Shown here: positions 43,601 through 55,290 of the stretch, one piece after another
Layout of the letters: every line of letters begins with the position of its first letter
How positions within the stretch are numbered: the first letter of the stretch is position 1
Source of the DNA: Ariolimax columbianus
Lineage: Eukaryota > Mollusca > Gastropoda > Stylommatophora > Arionidae
Length of the DNA stretch: 64,000 nucleotides
NCBI GenBank assembly: GCA_036924085.1
Contig: JAVGWX010000013.1
Span: 45,689,175 to 45,753,174 of the forward strand
Direction of reading: 5' to 3'
The notes under the pieces: model-generated
The model's input: the letters and a program-made list of their open reading frames with translations, nothing else
Told to the model about the DNA's origin: nothing
Databases searched by the model: none
Program-made: the position numbers and the translations under genes

Positions 43601-43639
43601 AACTGAAAAAGTAACGGAAGTCCTTCACCAGACCTAGCC

Positions 43640-43815
43640 GCTGGTCAGAGAAGAAAGTTGCTAGAGACTTCAGTATACTGTCAAGGTTTGTCCCATACGA
43701 GTTACACTACTGTATGGCTATGAAGTTGTTAGAGACTTCAGCATACTAAGTCAAGGTTTGTCCCAAAGTAGTTACACTACTGTCGGGGATGAAGTAGTTA
43801 GAGACTTCAGTATAC
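43640..43815 (-). repeat. Inverted copies of the 70-bp unit
   Basis: GTTAGAGACTTCAGCATACT, AAGTCAAGGTTTGTCCC and AGTAGTTACACTACTGTCGG are the reverse complement of the array unit, about 2.5 diverged copies. Confidence 0.8.
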
Positions 43816-43924
43816 AATTATTAGTATTGTGAAGTGGGGTGGCCAATTCAATTCCTCGCTATCTTCTCCTTCCTAACTTTAAGTTACTTTTGATTGACAG
43901 TAGACTTAGGAGAACGAAACAAGC

Positions 43925-44068
43925 AACAGGCCCTCTTCGGCATCGGAACTTATCAAACAACTGGCCCTCATAAGCATCGGAACTTATCAAACAACTGGCC
44001 CTCATAAGCATCGGAACTTATCAAACAACTGGCCCTCATAAGCATCGGAACTTATCAAACAACTGGCC
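43925..44068 (+). repeat. 34-bp tandem repeat x4
   Basis: Unit AACAACTGGCCCTCATAAGC plus ATCGGAACTTATCA; the first copy is diverged. Confidence 0.9.
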
Positions 44069-44079
44069 CCAACATCCTG

Positions 44080-45090
44080 ATGAGGCTGAAGAAAGAGCCT
44101 GTACGTTTCAGGTCTTCGCCGGTCGCCCACAGCTTTGCGAGCATGGTCGCTTCTCAGGGTCAGACTGCCTCTATTTGGTTGGTATTATTAGGGCAGTCCT
44201 GCAGGATATGTTCTTATGTCTGCTTGCGTGCTCCATAATTGCAAGTGGAGTTGTCTTTGATGTCCATTGTTTGGACGTGGGCTTCAGTCTGCAATGCTGT
44301 ATTCTCAGTCTGAATATCCTTGCCCATCTCTGCCAAGTTTGTCTATGCTGTAATTTTTTTTGCTTATATTCTTTGAGCTGTTCTCTCCATTCCGTCCTCG
44401 TGAATCGTTTGATAAGTGTCTTGCCTTCTTTATAGTTCTGTGGATGGCGAGTCTGCGTGCCACCACTTTCGGCTTTTGCGAGTGCATCTGCTTTCTCATC
44501 TTCAATGATCCAACAGTTGGTCGACGTCCACTGTAGGACAAAATCTGTGTTTGTTGTTGGACAGCAATTCTTCTTCTTCTTCTTCTTCTTCGTTCATTCT
44601 CAATCTCCCACTACCAAACCCTGAAAAGGCTTCAGTAGCGGAATGTAGTCCAGAGAACGGAATGCGTTGTGTCGAAGTTTACAGCTTGGCTGCGATATTT
44701 GCACCTTTTGGTCTAACACATCCGACTTCAGCAAGCATTTTTTGAGTACCGAGTTAGCATTCCCTCTTCGATCCCTTCTCCTTAGCCAGTCTGCCCTGCT
44801 GCAGCCTGTTATCCAGGATCACCGCGTGGAGGTGTAGAAGGGTCTTGGCAGCTATGGTTCGCTGGCCCTGACGCTAGCAGTCAGCTATGAGTCGCTGATC
44901 ATTGCAGCTCATGCGCTGCTCAGCATCTTGATCCCGGACAGCAATTCGATGTTGTATTTTTATTTTCATGTGAGAGTATGTCTTGTTTGGGTGTTGAGAT
45001 GGATTGGAGTACGCTTCTGCAATAACCTAGAATGACCGCTTTCCATGTGCCTTTATAATAAAACTGTTACTTTCCCGGTAGTTTCTCTTT
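44080..45090 (-). pseudogene. RNase H-type retroelement RH-I, copy I2, split by R6
   Basis: Minus strand: EDEKADALAKAESGGTQ, LIKRFTRTEWREQLKEYK, ARIFRLRIQHCRLKPT and the degraded cysteine end. It aligns with I1. KADALAKA is the last RNase H motif. The part upstream of R6 (44948-45090) is its degraded continuation. Confidence 0.65.
44571..44935 (-). repeat. R family, copy R6, nested in I2
   Basis: 365 bp. TTCTTCTTC tail complement on the left, GCTCAGCATCTTGATCCC on the right. Target-site duplication GGACAGCAATTC at 44559-44570 and 44936-44947, exact 12 bp. Confidence 0.9.
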
Positions 45091-45189
45091 ATGTGTCTCA
45101 GTTTGCTTTTAATTACTGTATTTCAATCCTGTAATACTGCAAACCTAGTGTTCATTCAGGTATCTGCCCTATACCAGGTAGCCTAATGT

Positions 45190-45587
45190 CGTCTAAACTC
45201 ATCTTTGTCCTTTCCCTTTAAGTACCATGCCGGAATAATGTTTTGTCGAAGGACATCTCTCCATCTCGCTGGTAGAACTTCGGGGCAACGATTATAGGTG
45301 TAGGGTCACCATGACGTCACTTGACGTGACCTGCCCACCTGTAGTTTCTTATCAGCATCGTATCTACGATGTCATTGAAGCAGGTTTGACACCTGATGGC
45401 GGTGTTGCGGATGTGTTCTTCTAGTGAACGTTACAGTGTTATACACTCCATCGCTGGTTGAGTAGCTTATAGCATCGCCATGTCCCTTTTTCGTAAGTTC
45501 CACACCTCGCAGCCATACACCACTCCTAGAACTCCTAGGCTATTGAAGGTGTGACCTCTTGCTTTGTTGTTTGTCCTGTGTATGGAG
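45190..45587 (-). pseudogene. Non-LTR polymerase C-terminal fragment RT-P
   Basis: Minus strand: FNSLGVLGVVYGCEVWNLRK, RDMAML, EEHIRNTAIRCQ, NYRWAGHVK. The YGCE.W.LRKRD...RWAGHV pattern is a non-LTR polymerase C-terminus. Stops and frameshifts present. Confidence 0.6.
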
Positions 45588-46005
45588 GGATCAAGACGCT
45601 GAGCAGCGCATGAGCTGCAGTGGTTAGCGACCCATAGCTGACTGCTAGCGTCAGGGCCAGCAAACCAGAGCTGCCAAGACCCTTCTACACCTCCACGCGG
45701 TGATCCTGGATAACAGGCTGCAGCAGGGCAGACTGGCTAAGAAGAGGGGGATCGAAGAGGGAATGCTAACCCGGTACTTAAAAAATTCTTGCTGAAGTCG
45801 GATGTGTTGGACCGAAAGATGCACATATCGCAGTCAGGCTGTAAACTACAACACAACGCATTCCGTTCTCTTGACTACATTCTGCTACTTAAGCCCTTTC
45901 AGGGTTTGGTAGTGGGAGATTGAGAACGAACGCAGAAGAAGAAGAAGAAGAAGAAGAAGAAGAAGAAGAAGAAGAAGAAGAAGAAGAAGAAGAAGAAGAA
46001 AAAAT
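45588..46005 (+). repeat. R family, copy R7, with long (GAA)n tail
   Basis: GGATCAAGACGCTGAGCAGC to GAGATTGAGAACGAACGCAG and (GAA)n to about 46000. The 5' region CATGAGCTGCAGTGGTTAGC is intact. A weak TGTAT flank is the only duplication visible. A Glu-rich frame across the tail is spurious. Confidence 0.85.
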
Positions 46006-46343
46006 ATGTATTTCATTATTATATCAAATATCAATAGTTCAATATCGAGTTTATTGTAAAGTTTGCGGTAAAGTATTAGTTAGGTCTTTTAATAGTAACT
46101 CTTAAGCAAACAGAAACTACATTTATCCGACATACACGCATCTCCATGCGTGTTTGTTAACTGAGAGTCTATTATTTACAGCTGAGGAATAAAAGATGCT
46201 AAACAGAACAACTATACTGAATTTAATCTTTCAAACGTATTGTCGGTTTTAGTTTATCTTAAAGTTTCAAAAAAACTTCTTGCTTGGGTCACTTTTGTTC
46301 TGGGCTAATCCCAAGGCAGTTGGCTCTTATTTTTAAGTAGAAT

Positions 46344-46708
46344 CTTCTTTTTCTTCGTCGTTAGTTCTCAATCTCCCGATATCAAGCCATGAAAACGGCT
46401 TCGCAATTAGAAGGATGTTGTCCAGAGAATGGAATGCGTTGTGTCGTAGTTTACAATTTGACTACAATATTTGCATCTTTCAGTCCGACACATTCGACTT
46501 CTGTTGGCATTTCTGAATATTGGGTTAGCTATTCCTCTTCGATTCCTTCTCCTTAGCCAGTCTGCTCTGTTGCAGCTTGTTATCCAGGATCACCACGTGT
46601 AGGTGTAGAAAGGTCTTGGCAGCTTTTGGTTCGCTAGTCCTATCGCTAGCAGACAGCTATGGGTCACTCAACGCTCCATTTCATACACTTCTCAACATCT
46701 TGATCCTA
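46344..46708 (-). repeat. R family, copy R8
   Basis: Reverse R with a diverged body. Target-site duplication AAGTAGAAT at 46335-46343 and 46709-46717. Confidence 0.85.
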
Positions 46709-46717
46709 AAGTAGAAT

Positions 46718-47374
46718 TCATTTTTGTTATTTATGTCGTCTCCTTTCTTTCGCTCTTTTATGCAGTTATCTAATTGTCACTCCACATTACAATCAATAGG
46801 TTGAACATTACATTTTAGACAATTCTGAATTCGTCTGTTTGCAGTGCGATTTCAGTAGAAAAGATTTTTACATAGAAAGGTTATCAGTCTCATGCGTCAT
46901 CTTCTTCAGTCGCTTCTTACGATTTGCAGGGATGAAAACCGTATCTTCTTCTTTATTTTAGCCTCTATGAAGCGTAGAGACATCACCCATGTAGATGACT
47001 CCTCAAAGGAAGTCTTTGACATATTGCTATTTATGTTTACAGTAGTGGTTTCTGGAGTGCTTTGTTTTATGTGATGAACATACTAGTCCCCATGCACAGC
47101 CCTATTTTGTGCAGTAGACCTATTCTTTCCAGTAATTCGATATTGGTGATGTTGTAATTGCAGTGTGCGTAATGAGAACACGCTGTTAGGGGCACGGATC
47201 GCTGCCGTAAACTTGCCTCGGATTCATCAAACACTAATGTCGTTCACCTATGGAAAGTAAAAGTCTTTTTACAATGTGTGCTGGAGTCGTGTGCACTGAG
47301 CTGATAATCGCAAAACATAATATAACATTGTCCGTCTCAGAAAACAAGACCAACAAGTAGGGGATAGTATACTT
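46718..47374. other. Unassigned intronic sequence
   Basis: Nothing recognisable. Confidence 0.35.
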
Positions 47375-48075
47375 AACTGAACTAAACGTCTTTATACTGT
47401 TTTAGAAGACTCTGCAGAGTCTGTATACAACCGGTTTCATTTACATTTCCTTGACGTAAAAGCCTTTGCAGCCAATATATTCTTAAATGCATTAATTCTC
47501 TTTGACCGCACTATTTCCTGTGGAAATGCATTCCAACCATTCACCATTATCTGACTAAACAAATGTTGTTGTTTTGGCGTTCGTATTATTTCTCTATTCC
47601 CCAAGGCGGTGTGCGTTACACTGTGGTTTTTTTTAAAATTTCACGCCTGTCGGCCCAGTGCATCCGACTTCAGCACGCATTTTATGTAAGGGTATGCTTC
47701 CTCCTGCATTTTCTAAACGTTTGCTTCCCCGGGGTAACGGCCGGTGTTGTGATGGAGATTGAACGCAGCACCTTCTGGTTGTAGCCATGCCACTCAACCA
47801 CTAGCCCACGCCGTCCCCTCAAATATTTCTTAAAATCTGCAACGTTCTTTAGTTAATTGGTAGCTGAGCCTTCTTGTTCTTGTAGGTGGCTGTATTTGGA
47901 AACACTTGTTACAATCGAATTTATCAGTTCCGTTGATTATCGATTATCGATTATATAACCTGTATTAAGTCATCTCGAATTCTTCTCTCTTCTAGGCACT
48001 GTAGATCGGTTTTTCTGTTTCCTCATAACTGTAATTCTAGAAAAGCACTATCAGTTTTATCGCTCTTCTTTGAAT
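47375..48075 (-). pseudogene. CR1-like retroelement C, copy C4, split by SINE S1b
   Basis: 3' UTR at 47375-47564 (CTTTATACTGTTTTAGAAGA, GTATACAACCGGTTTC, ATCTGACTAAACAAAT), SINE, then polymerase C-terminal remains to about 48075 (complement of RGD..Q and RKTGL regions). Strongly degraded. Confidence 0.75.
47565..47819 (-). repeat. tRNA-like SINE S1, copy S1b
   Basis: CCCCAAGGCGGTGTGCGTTA to AGCCCACGCCGTCCCC. Flanked by CAAAT (47560-47564 and 47820-47824) within element C4. Confidence 0.8.
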
Positions 48076-48385
48076 CATAATCAGCCCAGTGGTGCTTGGA
48101 GAATTGGAAAGTCCCATTCTCCCTTTCTTCCCGAGCACACTCTGAGCCAATTACTGAGGGAGAAATAATAGGTCAACTGCAGTTGTAAAATGCGACTAAA
48201 GAGGGTTGTGCATAGTACTGGTAACCTCATCGAGTAAAACGACAATGCTCTGACCCACACATTACACCTTATGCAGGATTTTTTGTTGAAACACGGAATA
48301 GGAGAGTCTCGGTACTCCCTCGTAATCCCCAGACATGGGCTTCCTACGACTTCAGCCTTTTGCAAAGACTAAAGGTGTCACTCAC
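48076..48385. other. Unassigned sequence
   Basis: No gene recognised. Confidence 0.35.
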
Positions 48386-48520
48386 TTAAAGGGACGAGAT
48401 TTCAGGACTTAGAAGATATCAATATACATGCAGCGAAGCGCCCCATGGATATACCAAAACACGACTTCGAAGAGTCCTTCCAACAGTGGGAGCGCCACTG
48501 GGAGAAGGACATTAACTCAG
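48386..48520 (+). mobile_element. Probable mariner-like transposase C-terminal fragment
   Basis: A 45-codon open stretch: LKGTRFQDLEDINIHAAKR, MDIPKHDFEESFQQWERHW, EKDINSEEF. This resembles the F...FQQW..RW.KCI...G.YFEGD end of mariner-like transposases, but the YFEGD terminus is lost. No terminal repeat seen. Confidence 0.45.
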
Positions 48521-48639
48521 AAGAATTCAGTCCAATCACCATCTCCATATCGAGGTTGGCAACAATGCATCTCCAGTGTACTTTATCTCTTGGCGTAGAG
48601 GTGTAATCTGACAGGCGTTTTCCAGTCCATTTCGGGATG

Positions 48640-48985
48640 TTAAAGTTTGTTTTCTTTCCACTTGTGCCGTTCATCGTCGATTGGAGCTTAAGTCGTCTGC
48701 CCTGCGCCAAGTGCGTTGCGTCGGTCAATGTGAGCTGTCTAATATTATCTATCCACCTGCCTCGCTACCGCCCCTTTGCCCTGTAGCCAGATCTACCAGT
48801 GTTGAAAGTCATCAGTGGAAGTTGATGGTTAGGGTGCATGCTTATGAGATGACCAAACAAACGTATTTTCTGCCTGAAAATGTATTCGGCACAAGACGTA
48901 GTACCGGCCATACTACGAATGTCGTTATTCTACATTCTGTCTTTCCTGGTAACACCGATGACCTTTCACAAACACTTTAACCACT
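48640..48985 (-). pseudogene. Non-LTR C-terminal fragment RT-E, copy E1
   Basis: Minus strand: VKGHRCYQERQ, FRQKIRLFGHLISMHP, FNTGRSGYRAK, RWIDNIRQLTLTDATHLAQG. The FGHL.RM.P.ELP..A..AGRSG.RAKGR signature and LTLTDAT.LAQDR end are shared with E2 and E3. Confidence 0.65.
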
Positions 48986-49059
48986 GCCTTCCACCCTAAC
49001 CTTTATTATGATCTTCAACAAGATGGTTGGTTTTGTTATATCGCCAAAAAAACTTAACT

Positions 49060-49215
49060 GTCTAACCCTGATTTGGACCAGTAACGTAATATGTGATTGT
49101 GCAACGACAAGGGCTCACATTGACCGACGCAACGCACTTGGCGCAGGATAGACGACTTAAGCTCCTCACGACGCTAAATGGCACAATTGGAAAGAAAACT
49201 AACTAACTACTAACT
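49060..49215 (+). pseudogene. Non-LTR 3' end fragment RT-E, copy E2
   Basis: Plus strand: RQGLTLTDATHLAQDRRLK then a NGTIGKKTN end. It aligns with the E1 terminus; E1 and E2 are in opposite orientation about 80 bp apart. Confidence 0.6.
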
Positions 49216-49278
49216 TAATAGGTATTTTTTGTGTACAAGTCTACGTTCAAGTACTTTCTGATCAGTCACCATATTCAC

Positions 49279-49559
49279 GGCGATGGGACGGCGTGGGATA
49301 GTGGTTAAATGACACGGCTCACAACCAGAAGGTGCTGGGTTCAATTCCCATCACAGCAATGGCCGTTACCCCAGGGAAGCAAACCCTTAGAAAATGCAGG
49401 AGGAAGCAGACCCTTACACAAAATGCACGCTGAAGTCGGATGCACTGGGCCGACAGGCGTAAAATAAAAAAACCTAGTCCAACGGCACACCTCCTTGGGG
49501 AATAGATAAATAAGGCGAACATAAAAACTAAAATTGAAAAAAAAAAGAAAAAAAATTAC
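49279..49559 (+). repeat. tRNA-like SINE S1, copy S1d
   Basis: GATGGGACGGCGTGGGATAG, A-box-like TAGTGGTTAA, B-box-like GGTTCAATTCC, then the common S1 body and an A-rich tail. Flanked by ATTCAC at 49273-49278 and 49560-49565. Confidence 0.85.
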
Positions 49560-49611
49560 ATTCACAACTGTATGTACACGCATTCGTAGTTAATAACTAC
49601 GACATAACTAG

Positions 49612-49735
49612 GAAGTTGACATCGATATTCCAGGAAGTTGACATCGATATTCCAGGAAGTTGACATCGATATTCCAGGAAGTTGACATCGATATTCCAGG
49701 AAGTTGACATCGATATTCCAGGCAGTTGACATCGA
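49612..49735. repeat. 22-bp tandem repeat x6
   Basis: Unit GGAAGTTGACATCGATATTC plus CA, nearly perfect. Confidence 0.95.
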
Positions 49736-50390
49736 TAATCTTCTCTGCAAACCAACATTGAGCGACACGATTAATCCAGAACGACTCATTCACTTTAAGG
49801 TGTGATACAGTGCATTGAAATATGTCTGGAAATAATGAGGCTGCCAGACTGACAATGGAAGCTGGAAAGCTACTTCAACCTGAATAGGTATAACTTTTTT
49901 GTGGAGATGTTGAGCTTTTTGGAGCCGCATCAAGTTGGTTCCTAACCGGCCGGGGGTAAAGTCTTGTTCTCGTGTTTTAAGTCCATAATAGATGCGGACA
50001 GGCAACGGATTTCACTGGGATTCACACTAGTTGATGAATGACATTTGTGTGTACTGAAACGTGTTGTAGTTTTCCATCTAGATTAGTTAGATCATTCATT
50101 TTGAAGTCCCCCCCCCCCCCCCCCTTCCCTGATTACCCCTGGTCTTCGGCTATTTCCAACAATATTTCTGTTGCCATGTGAAATATTGAAAACAATCCAG
50201 TCCACACGGTTGAGCTCCATGACACTGCCGTCCTGTATGGGTAATGTACACAGGCCAAACTGTCTACACCACAACTGACGTTCTATCTAATCTTCAAATC
50301 TGCCAATCAGAATACACTGAAAACTACTCAATAAATGTGTTGTCTGCATCTGTTACAGCAGGTTTGTCAATGGGCACACCAAGGATAGCA
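49736..50390. other. Unassigned sequence with a poly-C run
   Basis: Poly-C at 50108-50124. No gene recognised. Confidence 0.4.
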
Positions 50391-51285
50391 ATACTTCTAC
50401 TTCTGATCGAAAACTACCTACAATACTTCTACTTCTGCTCTAAAACTACCTACAATACTTCTACTTCTGCTCTAAAACTACCTACAATACTTCTACTTCT
50501 GCTATAAAACTACCTACAATACTTCTACTTCTACTTCTGCTCTAAAACTACCTACAATACTTCTACTTCTGCTCTAAAACTACCTACAATACTTCTACTT
50601 CTGCTATAAAACTACCTACAATACTTCTACTTCTACTTCTGCTCTAAAACTACCTACAATACTTCTACTTCTGCTCTAAAACTACCTACAATACTTCTAC
50701 TTCTGCTCTAAAACTACCTACAATACTTCTACTTCTGCTATAAAACTACCTACAATACTTCTACTTCTGCTATAAAACTACCTACAATACTTCTACTTCT
50801 GCTATAAAACTACCTACAATACTTCTACTTCTGCTCTAAAACTACCTACAATACTTCTACTTCTGCTCTAAAACTACCTACAATACTTCTACTTCTGCTC
50901 TAAAACTACCTACAATACTTCTACTTCTACTTCTGCTCTAAAACTACCTACAATACTTCTACTTCTGCTCTAAAACTACCTACAATACTTCTACTTCTGC
51001 TATAAAACTACCTACAATACTTCTACTTCTGCTATAAAACTACCTACAATACTTCTACTTCTGCTATAAAACTACCTACAATATTTCTACTTCTGCTATA
51101 AAACTACCTACAATACTTCTACTTCTGCTATAAAACTACCTACAATACTTCTACTTCTGCTATAAAACTACCTACAATACTTCTACTTCTGCTATAAAAC
51201 TACCTATAATACTTCTACTTCTACTTCTGCTCTAAAACTACCTACAATACTTCTACTTCTACTCTGCTCTAAAACTACTTAACTT
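50390..51285 (+). repeat. 32-bp minisatellite, about 27 copies
   Basis: Unit AAACTACCTACAATACTTCT plus ACTTCTGCTCTA. Some units carry an extra 6 bp (TTCTAC), and GCTCTA and GCTATA variants form blocks. Confidence 0.95.
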
Positions 51286-51287
51286 AT

Positions 51288-51620
51288 CTATCTGACCATG
51301 AGTGTGTGACGTCTGAAATGATGTGTTTGCGGAAGGTCATCAGTGTTACCGGGAAAGTCAGACTGCGACACGAAGACTTCGAAGTGTGGTCAGCACTACG
51401 GCTTGTGCAGAATAAATTTCCAGACACATAATACGTTGGTTTGGTCATCTCATGAGAATGTACCCTCATGAGCTTCCATCGATGGCTTACAACGCTGGTA
51501 GATCCGGCTACAGGGCAAAATGGCTGCTGCGATGAATGATGATAAATGACAAAGTGATTGTGTAACGGCAAGGGTTAACAATGACCTACGCAACACACTT
51601 GGCGCAAGACAGATGACTTA
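51288..51620 (+). pseudogene. Non-LTR C-terminal fragment RT-E, copy E3
   Basis: Plus strand: EGHQCYRESQTATRRLRS, then ISRHIIRWFGHLMRMYPHEL, MAYNAGRSGYRAKWLL and LTMTYATHLAQDR. The M2 insertion follows directly. Confidence 0.7.
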
Positions 51621-51936
51621 TTGTTGTTGTTTCGAATGTTCACAATGAGTAGGTTACTCTTTCATGCGCCCTGAAAAGGGCGTTAAATAGACGGACTGCA
51701 GTAGATTTCGTCATATCCCGAGCGTGCTGATGAAGGTGGACCGGGGTCCTACAGTCGGTTGTGCTATGCTTGGCTTCGTCCGCGTGTCGCTCACTACAAT
51801 GGGGATCACGTCGACACCTTACCTCGTTAGGCAGGCTGCCATGAAAATAGCCCGTTTCCAGGGAAGGCTACCAGGAAGCCATTGTGAGGGTCTTGGCCAA
51901 TATATTTTGCCTGACCAGACGTTAGTCTTCCTCCCC
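51620..51936 (-). repeat. M family, copy M2, inserted at the end of E3
   Basis: 317 bp in reverse: TTGTTGTTGTTTCGAATG (AAC tail) at the left, CAGACGTTAGTCTTCCTCCC at the right. Flanked by AGACAGATGACTT (51607-51619) and AGACAGATGAGTT (51937-51949), one mismatch in 13. Confidence 0.85.
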
Positions 51937-51949
51937 AGACAGATGAGTT

Positions 51950-53785
51950 CATTTCCCCACGTCGCTCATCGGCGGAAGTGTAATTAAAACAAACTACTTT
52001 TCTGGACTGGGACTTTTGAGCAATCACGATCTGGTTAAACTTTATGATTAAGACCTCCACCTGACGTCATTGTTTGTGCTTATATATTGTATTACAAAGG
52101 GCTCACACCCGTGCATCAATGTTCACTTATAATGAATAATTTAAATATCGATACGGGAGACATATTGAAAGTTTGCACTTTCGTTTTTGTTTCATATGCA
52201 ATTTTAAACCATTCCACTGATCACAGCCAAACTGTGCCTGTTGTGTTTTAGGTCCCTTGGGACATTACTGGGTATAGGACGTTTAGACACCCTAACCATA
52301 TCCCCGGATTTTTATCTACCTGGCGCATGAGTAGCCTTGAATCGACGAAATTTTACTTTTCATAGAAGGAATGGACACATGTTATATTAAGCAGCTGAAG
52401 ACGAGAGACAAAACACGGTATCCCATAGTGACAAAAATCATATTTAAGACGATTTGATGACCCGATTCCGAAATAGCTGAACGCGCCAGAAAATCACCCC
52501 CTCCCCCTCATCTTCCCCTCCTCCCCCACCACCTGTCCCCCCACCCTCCGCAGGTAGACAGGAGTATCTATATCTACAAGAATTCCCGCCACTAATGACC
52601 CAGTTCGAGTTGATCACGTTCAATATGAGAGTGCGAGATTTGGCGCAATAACGGCACTGTTGATGTATGTGTAACTTAGGGTTTTGGTCGGGGGAGAGGG
52701 TGGACACGGAGATTAGGTTCGGAGTAGGTGCAGGAGAGGTAGAGTGCAATGAAGGAGTACCAAAAATGCGGAGAAGGTATTAAAGATACATTCCTTGCAT
52801 AATGTGACAGTTTCCTTAAATCGGAGTACATTTATGTTCTAAATATTTGTGGACATCACAGAGATATGATACGAGACTTTCATAACCCATTTCGAAGTCT
52901 GGGGTGCATGCAAAGGGCGTTGGGAGTAGACTGTTGAGAGGGTAAGAGATTGGCAGGGCGATGGACTGAATTTTTGGCAAAATGGACGGTTGATTGTGGA
53001 AGGATGAGAAAGGTGGGTTGAAGTGTAAAGGAGAGATGGGCTGAGAGACTGTGCGCGTTGAGGGGAGAAAAGATATGATCGATTTGAGAAGGGACATAAA
53101 GTGGCTAGTTGAAGGTCAACTAGAAGCATACTCCAGAGGACGAAGAGGGACAGTAATGTGGAGGGGAGGGAGAAGAGGGGTGTAGGAAGAGGTTTTTAAA
53201 AAAAAATTAAGAACTTTAAAAAAAAGAACCCTGAACAACGCCTGATTCTAGTAGCATTACGCATAAATCCAGCTTGAGACACTGTGTCTGTTAGTGTAAA
53301 GGAAAGAAAAAAGCATGCTGCATTTCCTATACACTTAGAACGCGACGTGTAAAGAGGGTTCTGGATAGCGATGGCAGTCTTATTTTAAAAAATGACTTTA
53401 TACCGAAACAACAATTAGAAGAGAAAACGAATTGCTTTGGCTCAGGTGTCCGTTATAGATACGATGATGTGCATCAGAAAGAGGAATTAAAGAATAAGAA
53501 GAATGAAGGAGGATGAAGAAGGAGAAGAAGAAGAAGAAGAGAAGAAGAAGAGAAGAAGAAGAAGAAGAAAAGAAGAAGAAGAAGACATGTATACGATTCC
53601 TTGCGATTTTCAGCATATCTTCACATTTGTTGTGTATGGTATAGTAATCTAGAGTTAGTATATCTGAATTCATTCAAGTACAAAAATAATAATCGAGGTT
53701 ACGACCAAAAGGTTGTTATGTGCGACTGCGCTCAATACTAATGACAATAATTACCTATTTATGTTTCTGCTTTCTGTTTCTAAGA
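51950..53785. other. Unassigned intronic sequence with low-complexity tracts
   Basis: No gene recognised. C-rich tract at 52495-52552; GAA-rich tract at 53508-53583. Open frames at 52816-53129 have no recognisable domain. Confidence 0.4.
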
Positions 53786-53787
53786 CA

Positions 53788-54600
53788 TGACTGCACTCCA
53801 GGCATACTTAAAGGTGCTCAGCCTCTCTCAGTACATAGTGCAGGGTCTGGATGCTGATGGTCCCTGTAGCTCGCTGGTTGTGCACTCTCCTGCTCCGTTC
53901 TCTCATGCGCTCCACTACGCTTTAACCTCGTTTGATGCCGTCCCTTTGGAGACTGTGGATTGCTGATTCATATATAGCGGAGTCCTCATTGATCAGACGG
54001 TCATTGATTGATTTTAAAATGTCACTCCTATCCAGCACTAAATCCCTAACGTGCCCATGATAGGAGCTTGTGAAGCCAAGATGTCAGCTCTGTCGTTACC
54101 CTGAACTCCAGAATGACCGGGACAGTAGATCCGTCTCAACCCTTGGAGGTTTAAAGCCTCAACAGCTGCTATTGTTGTTATATTGTTTCATTGACGTTGT
54201 GGGCCAGATATTTCATAGTTGTTGGATCGGTTCATTGGCGTTGTAGGCCACACATTTCATAGTTGTTGTTATATCGTTTCATTGACGTTGTGGGTCACAT
54301 ATTTCATATGTTTGTTATATCGTTTCATTGACGTTGTGGGCCACATATTTCATAGTCTTTGTTATATCGTTCCATTGACATTGTGGGCCACATATTTCAT
54401 AGTTGTTGTCATATCGTTTCATTGACGTTGTGGGCCACATATTTCATAGTCTTTGTCATATCTCTTCTGTACCTTATGAAGGATGATTTGCAAGTCAGTC
54501 ATGATGATTGCCCTTGTGAAAGTAGTCTCAGAAAACCATCTTAACGCTGAAGTCACTGCCTCCATCTCCATTATCAAACTGGAGGTTATTGACGTATGCA
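53788..54600 (-). pseudogene. RNase H fragment RH-D, copy D2, interrupted by a minisatellite
   Basis: Minus strand from 54600: SSLIMEMEAVTSALRWFSET, IIMTDLQIILHKVQ, then the array, then NLQGLRRIYCPGHSGVQGN, DRADILASQAPIMG, a degraded spacer and NQRATGTISIQTLHYVLREA. It aligns with D1 on both sides of the array; about 10 residues are replaced. Stops in the C-terminal part. Confidence 0.8.
54172..54470 (-). repeat. 47-bp minisatellite x6 inside D2
   Basis: Plus-strand unit contains ATATCGTTTCATTGACGTTG and TGGGCCACATATTTCATAG. The same unit in reverse occurs at 60180-60400. Confidence 0.9.
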
Positions 54601-54807
54601 ATAACTACCTAATAACTAAATAAAGTAATACAACTACCTAAAGGGGTCCTAATTTGACATAGAGCGCAGCATCGGACCCTCAATATCTACCAAGCCTATC
54701 TTACCTACGTGGTCGGCCCTGTTCTTCTCAGAAACTCCAGCTGAATGTTGAGGTTTAATTTTTAGATTTGATAGCTAGAGGTGGTAGCAAGCTAATACAG
54801 GCGAATT

Positions 54808-55290
54808 CTTTTTTAAAAGCTTTTATTTAACTTGGCATTACCCTTGCCCGTATGCGTGTGCTTCTATGTATCCAATGTTAACCAACTTTCTAGGGAAGGA
54901 AGACTAACGTCAGGTTCAGTCAAAACATACTGACCAAGACCATCGCTTTGGCTTCCTCGTAGCCCGTTTCCAGTTTTCCTGTTAGCCTGGCTAACAAGGT
55001 AAGGGATCGACGTGATCCCCGTAGTAGTGAGCGACACGCAGATGAAGCCAGCATAGAACGACCGCCTGGCTCACCTTCATCAGCACGCTCTGGATGTCAG
55101 GAAAGCTACAACAGACTGCCACTAAACGTGCTTTTTAAGGAGCACGAAAGGGTAAATCTACCAATTGTGGGAGTTCCTTCAACAACAACAACTAACTTCC
55201 CGATAAACTAAAGAGCGAAAAACCTGGACAAAGCTTCCACTAGTACGACCTGTTTTCTCACCAAATTTTGATAGAAATTGGACTGATTAT
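54808..55290 (+). repeat. N family, copy N2, split by M3
   Basis: 54808-54890 (TTAAAAGCTTTTATTTAAC, CCCTTGCCCGTATGCGTG, GTTAACCAACTTTC) continues at 55191 (AACTTCCCGATAAACTAAAG). N1 shows the uninterrupted order. Confidence 0.65.
54891..55190 (+). repeat. M family, copy M3, nested in N2
   Basis: Starts TAGGGAAGGAAGACTAACG, ends CCTTCAACAACAACA. Flanked by ACCAACTTTC (54881-54890) and ACTAACTTCC (55191-55200), eight of ten identical. It contains the conserved GGCCAAGACC-like and ATCAGCACGCTC words. Confidence 0.8.

Noticed and set aside
45920..46105. Glu-rich open frame
   Set aside because: It is the (GAA)n tail of R7 read through.
52816..53129. Ser/Pro-rich minus-strand frames near 53 kb
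   Set aside because: Two frames are open over the same bases and neither shows a domain; composition effect is more likely.
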